A stretch of 64,000 bases of DNA from WJJR01 sp964440935. Its GTDB lineage: Bacteria > Zixibacteria > MSB-5A5 > WJJR01. Position 1 is the first letter of the stretch. Every line of letters starts with the position of its first letter. Made by a program: the position numbers and the translations under genes. The DNA lies in assembly GCA_964440935.1 (NCBI GenBank), contig CAYTTY010000007.1, positions 46,639 to 110,638 on the forward strand. Reading direction: 5' to 3'. A model generated the notes under the pieces. That model saw only the letters and a list, made by a program, of their open reading frames with translations. It was not told where the DNA came from and made no database searches. This document shows, one piece after another, positions 26,557 through 35,178 of the stretch.

Positions 26557-28016
26557 AACAACTGACGCTCGTTCTTTACTTTACTTGTCTGATACTCCTC
26601 TCTGTGTATGGTGCGCACATTTATTGGTTGGTGTATTGGGAACGGCGAGGCACCAAGCGCAAGCAGCACAAGCCCCGAGAAGATCGTACTGCGTGGCCGA
26701 TGGTGACGGTCCAGTTGCCGCTGTACAATGAACCGGCCGTCGCTGCCCGTCTCATCGATGCGGTGGTCGCATTTGACTATCCCAAAAACCGAATTGAAAT
26801 CCAAGTTCTCGATGACTCCGACGATGAAACGCCGGACATCATCCATAGATGCGTCGACGCGCATCAACGTAACGGCGTCGATATTTCACACATTCGGCGG
26901 TCACGGCGCATTGGTTACAAGGCCGGCGCCCTGGCCCATGGACTCACTCGTGCGCGCGGTGAATTAGTCGCCGTCTTCGATGCCGACAATGTCCCGCAGC
27001 CGAGTTTCATCAAGGACTTGATCGATGAATTCGATGACCCCCATGTCGGTATGGTACAGGCGCGCTGGGATCACTTGAACCTGAATCAAACGCTGTTATC
27101 ACACGCGCAGGCCATGTATCTTGACGGCCACTTCTTTATCGAACAAAAGGGACGGAATGCGGCTGGCGTCTTCCTCAATTTTAACGGGACAGCCGGAATA
27201 TGGAGGAAGACGACGATCGCATCATCCGGTGGCTGGCTGGCCGATACGCTCACCGAAGATCTTGATTTATCATACCGGGCGCAGATGCGCGGCTGGCGAT
27301 TGGTGTATCGTCCGGACGTGGCGGTGCCATCGGAATTGCCGAACGATGTGCGCGCATTTAAACTGCAGCAATACCGGTGGGCGCGTGGTACCGTTCAGAC
27401 CGCACGGAAGACATTGCCCCTCTTGTGGCGCGGTTCGTATCCGATCAAGACGAAACTCGCAGCGACACTCCATTTAACGACCAAGTTCATTGCCCTTCTC
27501 ATGGTGGCGATGACAGTGCTCCTTGTACCGGCGCTATGGTATCGTTGGGATAGTTGGATGTTGAAATTCGCCGTCGTCGATCTCCCGCTCTTTGTGCTGG
27601 CCACCGGTTCCATGAGCGTATTCTATCATCGGGTACAGAAGGTCGCAGGACGTGCTGAGCAGAGATTGTGGTGGCGGATGCCATTGCTGATGTCGGTGGG
27701 AATCGGTTTGACCATCACCAATTCCGGCGCCGTGCTTGACGGTCTGTTTCGCGGAGAGGGGACATTTCAACGAACTCCAAAACTCGGGGTGGTTGGTGAG
27801 AAGATCGCGCAAATGGGGTCATCACTACCGTTTCAACCCAGTGCGCTCCTGGAATTGCTGGCCGGATTGTATGCCCTGTGTGCCATCGCGGTCGCTCTGG
27901 TCGAAGGTGTGTGGGTCGCCGTTCCATTCCTTTTCACCTTTATGGTGGGGTATCTGTATCTCGGCTGGCAGGGCCTCATCGCCTCGTGGCGGTCGGGGTC
28001 AGAATTAGCGGACTAA
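26553..28016 (+). CDS. processive-type membrane glycosyltransferase family 2 (CslA/cellulose-synthase-like)
   Basis: A 487-residue protein with one N-terminal and about four C-terminal membrane helices around a GT-A domain. VTVQLPLYNEPAVAARLIDA, the first Asp in LDDSDDETPD, the DxD in AVFDADNVPQ, TEDLDLSYRAQ and QQYRWARG give the complete D,D,D,QxxRW pattern of beta-glycan synthases, closest in style to CslA/glucomannan-like bacterial enzymes. It overlaps the GT-C gene by four bases (ATGA). It may build or extend a beta-linked glycan or glycolipid head group. Confidence 0.9.
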   Translation: MKQLTLVLYFTCLILLSVYGAHIYWLVYWERRGTKRKQHKPREDRTAWPMVTVQLPLYNEPAVAARLIDAVVAFDYPKNRIEIQVLDDSDDETPDIIHRCVDAHQRNGVDISHIRRSRRIGYKAGALAHGLTRARGELVAVFDADNVPQPSFIKDLIDEFDDPHVGMVQARWDHLNLNQTLLSHAQAMYLDGHFFIEQKGRNAAGVFLNFNGTAGIWRKTTIASSGGWLADTLTEDLDLSYRAQMRGWRLVYRPDVAVPSELPNDVRAFKLQQYRWARGTVQTARKTLPLLWRGSYPIKTKLAATLHLTTKFIALLMVAMTVLLVPALWYRWDSWMLKFAVVDLPLFVLATGSMSVFYHRVQKVAGRAEQRLWWRMPLLMSVGIGLTITNSGAVLDGLFRGEGTFQRTPKLGVVGEKIAQMGSSLPFQPSALLELLAGLYALCAIAVALVEGVWVAVPFLFTFMVGYLYLGWQGLIASWRSGSELAD

Positions 28017-28020
28017 TATC

Positions 28021-28641
28021 GTGGCACGGCGTAAGCGTCAGCTTTTGATCTTCGGCAAGTACCCTGAACCGGGGCGGGTCAAGACACGCTTGGCCACATC
28101 GATCGGTGTGAATGAAGCCGCTCGAATCGCCTCAGAACTCCTGGAGCTGACTATTCAGCGTCTGTCATCGTTGGTGTCGGACGGCATTGACATTGTACTC
28201 TATATCGATCCACCAAACCGGGAACACGATTTCCGTAATTGGTTTGGTGACAAGCTGACCATGCGTCCTCAACCGTCCGGCGATCTGACTGTCCGTCTGA
28301 CAGCAGCGTACGAACAAGACCGGTCCGCTGATATCATCGTCGTTGGATCCGACTGCCCCGGGATCACGTCTGATCTGGTGCAGGAGGCGTTCGAGCAGAT
28401 TACTGACAGCCAAATGGTCTTCGGTCCCACCGACGACGGTGGCTTCTATCTTATGGGCGCGAGGCGTGTGCCCGACGGTTTTTTTCGAAACATCCGGTGG
28501 AGTTCTGAAGTTACCCTGAGTGAGATGGAGCAACGCGCACGAGCCGGCGGTTTTCGTCTTGTGCGTCTGCCGAAATTATTCGATGTTGACACGGACTCCG
28601 ATCTTCAGCAATGGAGAAATGGGACCCCCGAACGGGGCTAG
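28021..28641 (+). CDS. TIGR04282-like glycosyltransferase (DUF2064)
   Basis: A 206-residue protein of the DUF2064 nucleotidyl/glycosyltransferase-like family. LLIFGKYPEPGRVKTRLA at the start is the family's NTP-binding loop, followed by IIVVGSDCPGIT and VFGPTDDGGFYLMG. Members are annotated as arsenosugar biosynthesis glycosyltransferases because they lie beside ArsS. It starts at GTG, 4 bases after the previous stop. The gene set ArsS, AhpD-like, DUF547 and TIGR04282 occurs together here, which supports the assignment; the product is not established. Confidence 0.88.
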   Translation: MARRKRQLLIFGKYPEPGRVKTRLATSIGVNEAARIASELLELTIQRLSSLVSDGIDIVLYIDPPNREHDFRNWFGDKLTMRPQPSGDLTVRLTAAYEQDRSADIIVVGSDCPGITSDLVQEAFEQITDSQMVFGPTDDGGFYLMGARRVPDGFFRNIRWSSEVTLSEMEQRARAGGFRLVRLPKLFDVDTDSDLQQWRNGTPERG

Positions 28642-28655
28642 CCAAACAATAATCA

Positions 28656-28671
28656 GTTGATCGCGATCAAC
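28656..28671 (+). promoter_or_regulatory. FNR/CRP-type palindromic box
   Basis: GTTGATCGCGATCAAC is a perfect 16-nt palindrome and contains the exact FNR consensus TTGAT-N4-ATCAA (28657-28670). It sits 35 bases before the ATG of the flavin/polyferredoxin fusion gene, which suggests oxygen- or redox-dependent control of the last three genes of the cluster. Its centre is only about 42 bases from that ATG. Confidence 0.5.
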
Positions 28672-28705
28672 ATCGGCTTCAATCAGGTTTCAGACAGGAC
28701 GACTC

Positions 28706-30733
28706 ATGGGCATTTTCGCTGCTCTCTTTAAGGAACATCGTTCCGCTGAAAAACTGCCGATTGTCCGTGAACGGTTCGAGTCAAACGTCAAGGGCATCCA
28801 TATCATTGGCGATCTGGCCGGCTCTCCGGTTATCAAGACATCGGTCAATCAAGGATTTGAAATCATTGAGATGATCGCGAAGGAGCTGAAGGATGATTCG
28901 CGGCGCTCAGACTATGATGTGGTTATCATTGGCGCCGGAGCCGCGGGGCTGTCCGCCGGGTTACGCGCCAAACAGCGTGGTCTCACCTACCTGATTCTGG
29001 AACAGAACCGCATCGCCAACACCATCGCCAATTTCCCTAAGGGAAAGAAGATCTACGCTGAGCCGCCGGGCTTGGAGGTCAAAGGCGATCTGTGGATACA
29101 GGAAACCACCAAAGAGGAATTCCTGCGCAAGTGGTGCGACGATGTTCAGCAGAAGGACCTGAACATTAAGACCAAAGAAGAAGTCATTGACATCCGTCGC
29201 TCCGATCTGTTCGAAGTCATTACCGACAGGGAATCCTACTGGACAAAGCGCGTGATCCTGGCGATTGGCCGCGCCGGCAACCCGCGCAAATTGAGGATTC
29301 CGGGAGCGGATAAGGACAAAGTTGTTTCACTGCTCATTGATCCCGAGGCGCATCAGGATGAAGATGTGTGTGTGGTCGGGGCCGGTGATGTCGCCGCTGA
29401 AGCCGCTGTTTCGCTGGCTCTGAACAATCGGGTGACCATGCTGGTGCGGAGCGATAAGATCGACCGGCCCAGCAAACGGAACAAGGAGACACTCCTTTCC
29501 CTTGCCGACGAGAACAAGCTGACGATTCACTACAATGCCGAGCCGCTGGAGATCACCGATTCGGAGATACGGTTTTCGGTTGATGACAAGGAGCAGACGA
29601 TCACAAACTCGCTCGTCTGTGCCATGATCGGCCGTGAACTGCCGGTCCGATTCCTGTCGAAGATCGGCATCAAGCTGGAAAACACGTGGACAGCCGGACG
29701 CTTCGCCTGGTTGGCCGTGTGGATTGTGGTGGCCTATGCCATCTATGGCATTAAATCGCATCTGCCACCGTTTAACCTGCTTCCGCCGGACACATACACA
29801 CTCATCAACCAATCACCGTCATTCTGGTATTCCTTTGCGTATTCGGCCCTCATGGTCGGCTTCGGCATTCCCGCGATGATCCGATGGGGCAAAATGGATC
29901 GCATACAGTATTGGCGCTTTGCGTCGCTGATCGCGTTTCAGGTGATTGCCCTGTTCATTGTACCGTACATCATTTTCGGCATCATCCTGGCGCAGCAGAA
30001 TCCGATGTGGGCCGACGAAGCATGGCGTGTGTCCGGCGTCGTTTTGGCATGGCCTCTGTTCTTCAACACGTTTTTCGATTCGCCGCCGAAGTTCTTCATC
30101 TATTGGGGAGTGATCCTGTCCTTCGTGGTCATTCCCATCTTTACCTACTTCCACGGCAAGCGCTATTGCTCGTGGATTTGCTCGTGCGGAGGTTTGGCTG
30201 AGACCTTCGGCGACCGGTGGCGTCACCTGGCTCCCAAGGGTGTCAAAGCCGACCATTGGGAGTTGATGAGTTGGGTGATCTTCTGGATTGCTGCCGTCTT
30301 TACTGTGATCATCCTCACGGACTTCTCCTTCATCGTCGAACCGATTCAGTATAAGAACTTCTACGGTTTGTTCATCGACACGTATCTGGCCGGTGTCTTT
30401 GGCATCGGTCTGTATCCGTTCTTTGGCTCCCGAATGTGGTGCCGGTACTGGTGTCCGCTGCAGATCTACATGCAGAAGTTGTCGAAGTGGTTCGGACAGT
30501 TCCACATCTCCAGCAACGACAAATGCATCACCTGCGGGCATTGCACGCGGTACTGCGAAATGGGGATCGACGTCATGTCGTTTGCCAAGAATCAAAAACC
30601 GTTTTCCAACAAAGAAACCAGTTGTATCGGTTGTGGCATCTGCATCGCGGTCTGCCCGATGGACGTGCTCAAAGTCGGGCCGCAGCCAGCACGCACCGAT
30701 GACGCATCCGAACATAATGTGCAGAACGCATAA
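28706..30733 (+). CDS. flavin-dependent pyridine-nucleotide oxidoreductase fused to a NapH-like polyferredoxin membrane domain
   Basis: A 675-residue fusion. Residues 30-60 carry GDLAGSPVIKTSVNQG, a motif normally near the end of thioredoxin-reductase-like proteins. The FAD site VVIIGAGAAGLSAGLRA lies at 72-88 and the NAD(P) site VCVVGAGDVAAEAA near 220. From about 330 there are five or six membrane helices with the CSWICSC and CRYWCP cysteine pairs of NapH, NosR and CcoG. The C-terminus holds two 4Fe-4S clusters, CITCGHCTRYC (near 607) and CIGCGICIAVCP (near 643). It should pass electrons between NAD(P)H and a membrane chain. It is followed by the AhpD-like and ArsS genes. Confidence 0.85.
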   Translation: MGIFAALFKEHRSAEKLPIVRERFESNVKGIHIIGDLAGSPVIKTSVNQGFEIIEMIAKELKDDSRRSDYDVVIIGAGAAGLSAGLRAKQRGLTYLILEQNRIANTIANFPKGKKIYAEPPGLEVKGDLWIQETTKEEFLRKWCDDVQQKDLNIKTKEEVIDIRRSDLFEVITDRESYWTKRVILAIGRAGNPRKLRIPGADKDKVVSLLIDPEAHQDEDVCVVGAGDVAAEAAVSLALNNRVTMLVRSDKIDRPSKRNKETLLSLADENKLTIHYNAEPLEITDSEIRFSVDDKEQTITNSLVCAMIGRELPVRFLSKIGIKLENTWTAGRFAWLAVWIVVAYAIYGIKSHLPPFNLLPPDTYTLINQSPSFWYSFAYSALMVGFGIPAMIRWGKMDRIQYWRFASLIAFQVIALFIVPYIIFGIILAQQNPMWADEAWRVSGVVLAWPLFFNTFFDSPPKFFIYWGVILSFVVIPIFTYFHGKRYCSWICSCGGLAETFGDRWRHLAPKGVKADHWELMSWVIFWIAAVFTVIILTDFSFIVEPIQYKNFYGLFIDTYLAGVFGIGLYPFFGSRMWCRYWCPLQIYMQKLSKWFGQFHISSNDKCITCGHCTRYCEMGIDVMSFAKNQKPFSNKETSCIGCGICIAVCPMDVLKVGPQPARTDDASEHNVQNA

Positions 30734-30746
30734 CGGAGGTGATGCC

Positions 30747-31079
30747 ATGGACACATACTACAAACCGGAAGATCTCAATCGGTTCGCTGAAATGGGCGAG
30801 GGCAACGCCGATCTGTGGCAGAAGTTCAGCAGCTATTACGCTGCCGTCTTCGAAGACGGCGCACTGACCGAACGAGAGAAGGCGCTGATCGCCCTGGCCG
30901 TGTCGCACGCCGTGCAGTGTCCGTATTGCATTGATGCCTATGCTCAGGCCTGCCTCGAAAAGGGATCAAACCCGGAGGAAATGACAGAGGCGGTCCACGT
31001 GGCCTGCGCGATACGCGGGGGCGCCTCACTGGTGCATGGTGTACAGATGAAGAACGTGCTGGCTAAGCTATCGATGTAA
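30747..31079 (+). CDS. AhpD/carboxymuconolactone decarboxylase-like peroxidase partner of ArsS
   Basis: A 110-residue protein with the AhpD-type redox centre in LAVSHAVQCPYCIDAYAQACLEKG (CPYC). Small proteins of this kind beside ArsS are classed as arsenosugar-biosynthesis-associated peroxidase-like proteins. ATG 30747 is chosen because AACGGAGGTGAT precedes it with ideal spacing; the upstream part of the frame overlaps the fusion gene and is not coding. It lies 13 bases after the fusion gene stop and 19 before arsS. It may keep the radical SAM enzyme or its product reduced. Confidence 0.9.
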   Translation: MDTYYKPEDLNRFAEMGEGNADLWQKFSSYYAAVFEDGALTEREKALIALAVSHAVQCPYCIDAYAQACLEKGSNPEEMTEAVHVACAIRGGASLVHGVQMKNVLAKLSM

Positions 31080-31098
31080 ACGTACAGGAGTTGAAGTT

Positions 31099-32145
31099 GT
31101 GACAAAAACACTGATCACCTCGTTGCACGCTCGTGGAAACGAACTCGCGCCGCCGGAAGAACAGATTCGCGTGCTGAACGACGCGGGATGTCCGTCGTTT
31201 GACCAAACGCTGGATGCGGCTGACCTTCATCCACTGACGGCCACCGGGATCGATACCTTCCAGATCAACGTGGGCAAACTCTGTAACCAAACCTGCCGTC
31301 ACTGCCACGTCGATGCGGGACCCGATCGCAAGGAAGTGATGACCAGAGAAACGTTTGAGTTGTGCCTGAACGCACTCGCGCAAACAGACATTCCTACCGT
31401 CGACATTACCGGCGGCGCGCCGGAACTGAACCTGCATTTCCGCTGGTTTGTTGAAGAAGTTCGTGCGCTGGGGCGCCACGTCATCGACCGCTGCAACCTC
31501 ACCATACTGCTCGTCCCATCCCAAGCCGATCTCGCCGATTTCCTGGTCACACATCAAATCGAGATTGTCGCCTCTCTCCCCTCGTTTACGGCATCGCAGA
31601 CGGATGCGCAACGGGGCAAGGGTGTCATGGATGCATCGGTCGAAGCACTGCGTCTACTGAATGCAAAGGGATATGGGCAACCGGATTCGCCACTGACACT
31701 TAATCTGGTTTATAATCCCAATGGTGCGTATCTGCCGGCATCACAAGAATCACTGGAGACCCGCTTCAAACGTGAGATGCAACGCCGTTATGGCGTAGTG
31801 TTCAACAACCTGTTCACGATTACGAACATCCCGATCGGACGATTCCTCGAGTTCCTTGTCGAGACGGGGAACTTGCACGGCTACATGAATCGACTAATCT
31901 CGGCGTTCAATCCGGTGGCCGCGCGGAGTGTGATGTGCCGAAATATGCTCTCCATCGGCTGGGACGGCACGATATTCGATTGTGACTTTAACCAAATGCT
32001 CGACATACAATGCAATCACGGCGCACCCAGCCACATACGCGACTTCGACATTACTCAACTCCGCAATCGCCGGATCGTGACCGGCCCGCACTGCTATGGT
32101 TGCACCGCAGGCGCGGGATCGTCATGCGGCGGCGCGACGGCGTGA
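31099..32145 (+). CDS. arsS: ArsS-type radical SAM protein
   Basis: A 348-residue radical SAM enzyme. The 4Fe-4S/AdoMet motif C62-x3-C66-x2-C69 (LCNQTCRHC) is followed by DITGGAPELNLHFRWFV. The C-terminal Cys-rich domain includes GWDGTIFDCDFNQML and CYGCTAGAGSSCGG. Family members catalyse a C-C or C-As bond step in arsenosugar formation, or an analogous reaction in hosts without arsenic genes. The gene starts at GTG with AGGAG 9 bases before it. Some homologues use selenocysteine near the end; here the final cysteines are encoded and TGA is an ordinary stop. No arsM, arsR or acr3 is nearby. Confidence 0.9.
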   Translation: MTKTLITSLHARGNELAPPEEQIRVLNDAGCPSFDQTLDAADLHPLTATGIDTFQINVGKLCNQTCRHCHVDAGPDRKEVMTRETFELCLNALAQTDIPTVDITGGAPELNLHFRWFVEEVRALGRHVIDRCNLTILLVPSQADLADFLVTHQIEIVASLPSFTASQTDAQRGKGVMDASVEALRLLNAKGYGQPDSPLTLNLVYNPNGAYLPASQESLETRFKREMQRRYGVVFNNLFTITNIPIGRFLEFLVETGNLHGYMNRLISAFNPVAARSVMCRNMLSIGWDGTIFDCDFNQMLDIQCNHGAPSHIRDFDITQLRNRRIVTGPHCYGCTAGAGSSCGGATA

Positions 32146-32238
32146 TGCCTGTGAACCAAACCGTCGAGACAATCTGTTGTCAGCTAGTGTCGTGTCCCGG
32201 AAAAACGTCTCATACGGTTCTGTACGATATCGTTCCCT

Positions 32239-32338
32239 GTGGGATCACCCGCCCTCGGGTGACGCCTTGTCGGTACGGGAGATAGCCGTCAGGCAAAGGC
32301 GCATGGCAGCACGCTGGAATCGGACAGTTCTTCTGACA
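32239..32338 (+). repeat. dispersed hairpin repeat, family R1 copy A
   Basis: About 100 bases that align with the reverse complement of 58862-58962 at roughly 85% identity by hand. The copy begins with an imperfect hairpin around ATCACCCG/CGGGTGAC and ends with a segment shared exactly with copy B, AATCGGACAGTTCTTCTGAC. It lies in the 210-base gap between arsS and the convergent M6 protease gene. Confidence 0.75.
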
Positions 32339-32355
32339 ACTGATCGTCTTTCGGA

Positions 32356-35151
32356 CTATTTCACCAGCACCATCTGCCGTGCCGTAATCTGTCCGTCATT
32401 CACTGTCAAGCGATAGAGATAAACACCCGACGCCAATGAGCGGCCCGTTTCATCGCGGCCATCCCAGGTGACTTGATATCGTCCGGGCTCCAATCGATCT
32501 TCGACCAGCGTAATGACCCGTCGGCCAAGGATATTGAAGATCTCCAGCGTCACATCGCCACTGGCCGGTCCCGTGATCGTAAAGGGGATGATGGTCCCGG
32601 CGTTGAACGGATTGGGGTAGTTCTGCTGCAGTTCAAAACCGCGCGGAACCGAGGCGGCCTCGGCATCATCGATCGGATTCCTCACCACGGCACTGGCCAA
32701 GCCATCATCGAGCCAGCCAATCACGCGCTGCAACAAGAGGGCCTGTGTACTCGGCGTGTCGTCGATTAGTGGCGCCATGTCGGCGCCAAAGCCAAAGAAC
32801 ACGAGACGATAGCCGTTGTCAATATGCACACCGGCGAGCGAATCCCCAATAAAGTAATAATGATTGGGAACCGCTGGCGAACCGTCAATAAGATTGAGTT
32901 GATCGGCCGATTTCTGACTCGATCCACCCTGAGATCCGGCGTTCAGGAACACACCGTCACCAATGGGATCATCGGCCACACCCTGAACGGGGGCGAAGAG
33001 TTGGCTCCCGGCATATTCCACACCCAGGTAATTCTCCATGAAATCCGTGTCGCCACGTTCCGAGACATTCTCCAGAATGTCCTGTCCCGTCAGCAACATC
33101 AGTCCCTGATCGTCGAGGAACTGCTTGATGACCTCAACACTCGCCTCTGTGGGGCTGACACTATTCGTGTCGCCCGTCATCCAGATGACAACCGGGTATG
33201 TCTTCAGCGAATCCAAGGGCGGTGTTCCCTTCACGCTGACATCCCAAAATGCATGCACCTCGCTGATCTGTGACAGAGAGGTGGCATACTTCTGTTCAAC
33301 CGATTTGCCCCGGTCGTCGTCGACCACGAGCACATGTGGAATTCCGATCGCCAGACTGAGCGTCTCCTGCCAACTGTACGTACCGCCTTCCGCCGCTATG
33401 CCGATCGTAAAATCAATGACCCGCGAGCGAAAATTCTCCGGAACGGCAATTTGGATGGGGTCGGATGCATTGTCCTGTGTGGCTCCGCTCGTGAGTGATG
33501 GTATGATAAATTCATCGTCGTTGAAGATTAAATCGGAGCCGGGCGCACTCACCGTCACGGTTATATTGTTCGTCGACTTCAGATCATTCGTGACATCGAA
33601 GACCAATTCAAAGGTTTCACCCTGTTCCGGAACGCCGTCGCCATCGCCGCCGGGATCGGTCGCCGTGTGCGCGGAGGTACTCAGGTACGGACGCGTGTAC
33701 GTGACATCAAAATTGGCGGTCATCACACTGCCGGTATCGGAGATATTCCACACCGCCACTTGCGTCGGTTCGCCGGAGTACTTGCGGCTCGACGGGTAAC
33801 TGAGATCATCGAAACCGGCAGAATCGGCCACGTACGCATCCGAGAAGCCGCCGGGATCATTGCGACGTTCGAGGCCAAACAGGCCATCAGCCTGCTCCAG
33901 TGCGACCCTGTAATGTGCCGACGACCACGGATCGGTCCCTTCAATCCACTGACTCCGGTTGGAGCCCATTGACTCATCGACGTGATAGACCAACAATCCC
34001 TGTCCGGGGAGCCGTGAATCAAATCCCATCTTGCGTCGGTGTTCGACAAGGTAATATTCAAGACCGCTCGTCACGCCGTTTTCCCAAATGCGATAGACAT
34101 TTCCAGACTCGCTGACGGGAGGCATTGACACTTCGGTCATATTGCTGGTGACGTTGACAACCGTCCCGAATCCCAGCTCCAATCGACTCCACGCATCGAA
34201 GAAACAAGGGGTATGGGACAAATTGGAGGGGAGCCAGTTACCCAGTGCCATCAACGACCAACTACCCAGACCGTACGACAAATCACCCTCGCAGAGTTCC
34301 AGGCTGTCGCACTGATCAAGATCATAGAGATCGGGCAGATCGAAAATGTGCCCCCACTCATGACAGAAAACACCGATGGCGTTCATCGGCCCGTGGCTCG
34401 ACACGGTCTCTTCCGGCTGAATGGTGTAATCGCTGATCGTCTTGCCGTCGTACACGCGTCCCTTGACCACGCTGTACCGATGAGAATGAATACTACCGGC
34501 ATCGCCCGTTTCTTCCGCGCCGGTCCCCGGCACGACAATCATGACACCGTCGACGTGGTCATCGACAGGCCAATTATCGAATTCGGAGAAGTCGAGTAGC
34601 CGTGCAGCGGAGTCAATGGCGACTTCAGCAAGACTTTGAGCATTGAACGGATAGTTGGTAACGCCCAATCCCGATTGATCATTCATGTAATACGCATACG
34701 TGTTCGGCATACGGAACCAACCGACCACCACACCTTCAATTTCAAGCTGGCCATTCGATGCACCTTCATAGAATTCCTTCAATGAGCCAGTGGGGTTCAG
34801 TCCTTCACTGAAGAGCAAGCTGTCGAACATCTCCGGCGTCGCTGCGACGTCACCACCCGTCCACGGGTTGTCGCTGAAATCAACGAGAATACAGGGAATC
34901 CGATAAACCGTGGTCGTCACACCGGCGCTCAGCGGGGGTCGGATCGCTTTCGTCTTCGGATTGGGTTCCCACACCCCTTTGGCGCGGGCCATCTTCCGCA
35001 GTTCGAGATACTCGGTCAGTTTCCCTTGCTCGCGCAATTCCTCAAGGAGTCCCGGGCGTGGCGCCACAGCCTGCGCCGTCGTCCCGCTCCCAATCACAAC
35101 GAAGACACCCGCCATAACGAATAGAGCAAGCGTATACAACAACTTCTTCAT
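32356..35151 (-). CDS. secreted M6-family metalloprotease with C-terminal sorting tail
   Basis: About 931 residues with a signal peptide (KKLLYTLALFVMAGVFVVIGS). The M6 (immune inhibitor A-like) catalytic domain has FCHEWGHIFDLPDLYD with zinc ligands H264 and H268 and Glu 265, and the downstream SLMALGNW Met-turn. Beta-sandwich and Rossmann-like regions follow (VLVVDDDRGKSVEQ). The tail NYPNPFNAGTIIPFTI, LEIFNILGRRV, WDGRDETGRSLASGVYLYRL ending RQMVLVK is the Por-type sorting/FlgD-like domain. It lies 27 bases after the subtilase gene, so they are an operon. It likely degrades extracellular protein. Confidence 0.9.
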   Translation of the reverse strand: MKKLLYTLALFVMAGVFVVIGSGTTAQAVAPRPGLLEELREQGKLTEYLELRKMARAKGVWEPNPKTKAIRPPLSAGVTTTVYRIPCILVDFSDNPWTGGDVAATPEMFDSLLFSEGLNPTGSLKEFYEGASNGQLEIEGVVVGWFRMPNTYAYYMNDQSGLGVTNYPFNAQSLAEVAIDSAARLLDFSEFDNWPVDDHVDGVMIVVPGTGAEETGDAGSIHSHRYSVVKGRVYDGKTISDYTIQPEETVSSHGPMNAIGVFCHEWGHIFDLPDLYDLDQCDSLELCEGDLSYGLGSWSLMALGNWLPSNLSHTPCFFDAWSRLELGFGTVVNVTSNMTEVSMPPVSESGNVYRIWENGVTSGLEYYLVEHRRKMGFDSRLPGQGLLVYHVDESMGSNRSQWIEGTDPWSSAHYRVALEQADGLFGLERRNDPGGFSDAYVADSAGFDDLSYPSSRKYSGEPTQVAVWNISDTGSVMTANFDVTYTRPYLSTSAHTATDPGGDGDGVPEQGETFELVFDVTNDLKSTNNITVTVSAPGSDLIFNDDEFIIPSLTSGATQDNASDPIQIAVPENFRSRVIDFTIGIAAEGGTYSWQETLSLAIGIPHVLVVDDDRGKSVEQKYATSLSQISEVHAFWDVSVKGTPPLDSLKTYPVVIWMTGDTNSVSPTEASVEVIKQFLDDQGLMLLTGQDILENVSERGDTDFMENYLGVEYAGSQLFAPVQGVADDPIGDGVFLNAGSQGGSSQKSADQLNLIDGSPAVPNHYYFIGDSLAGVHIDNGYRLVFFGFGADMAPLIDDTPSTQALLLQRVIGWLDDGLASAVVRNPIDDAEAASVPRGFELQQNYPNPFNAGTIIPFTITGPASGDVTLEIFNILGRRVITLVEDRLEPGRYQVTWDGRDETGRSLASGVYLYRLTVNDGQITARQMVLVK

Positions 35152-35178
35152 GGACGTATCCTTCAACAGCGTGCGCGG

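Noticed and set aside
32143..32160. Selenocysteine readthrough at the arsS TGA
   Set aside because: A second TGA follows two codons later (TGA-TGC-CTG-TGA), the conserved Cys residues are already encoded, and I see no SECIS-like stem.
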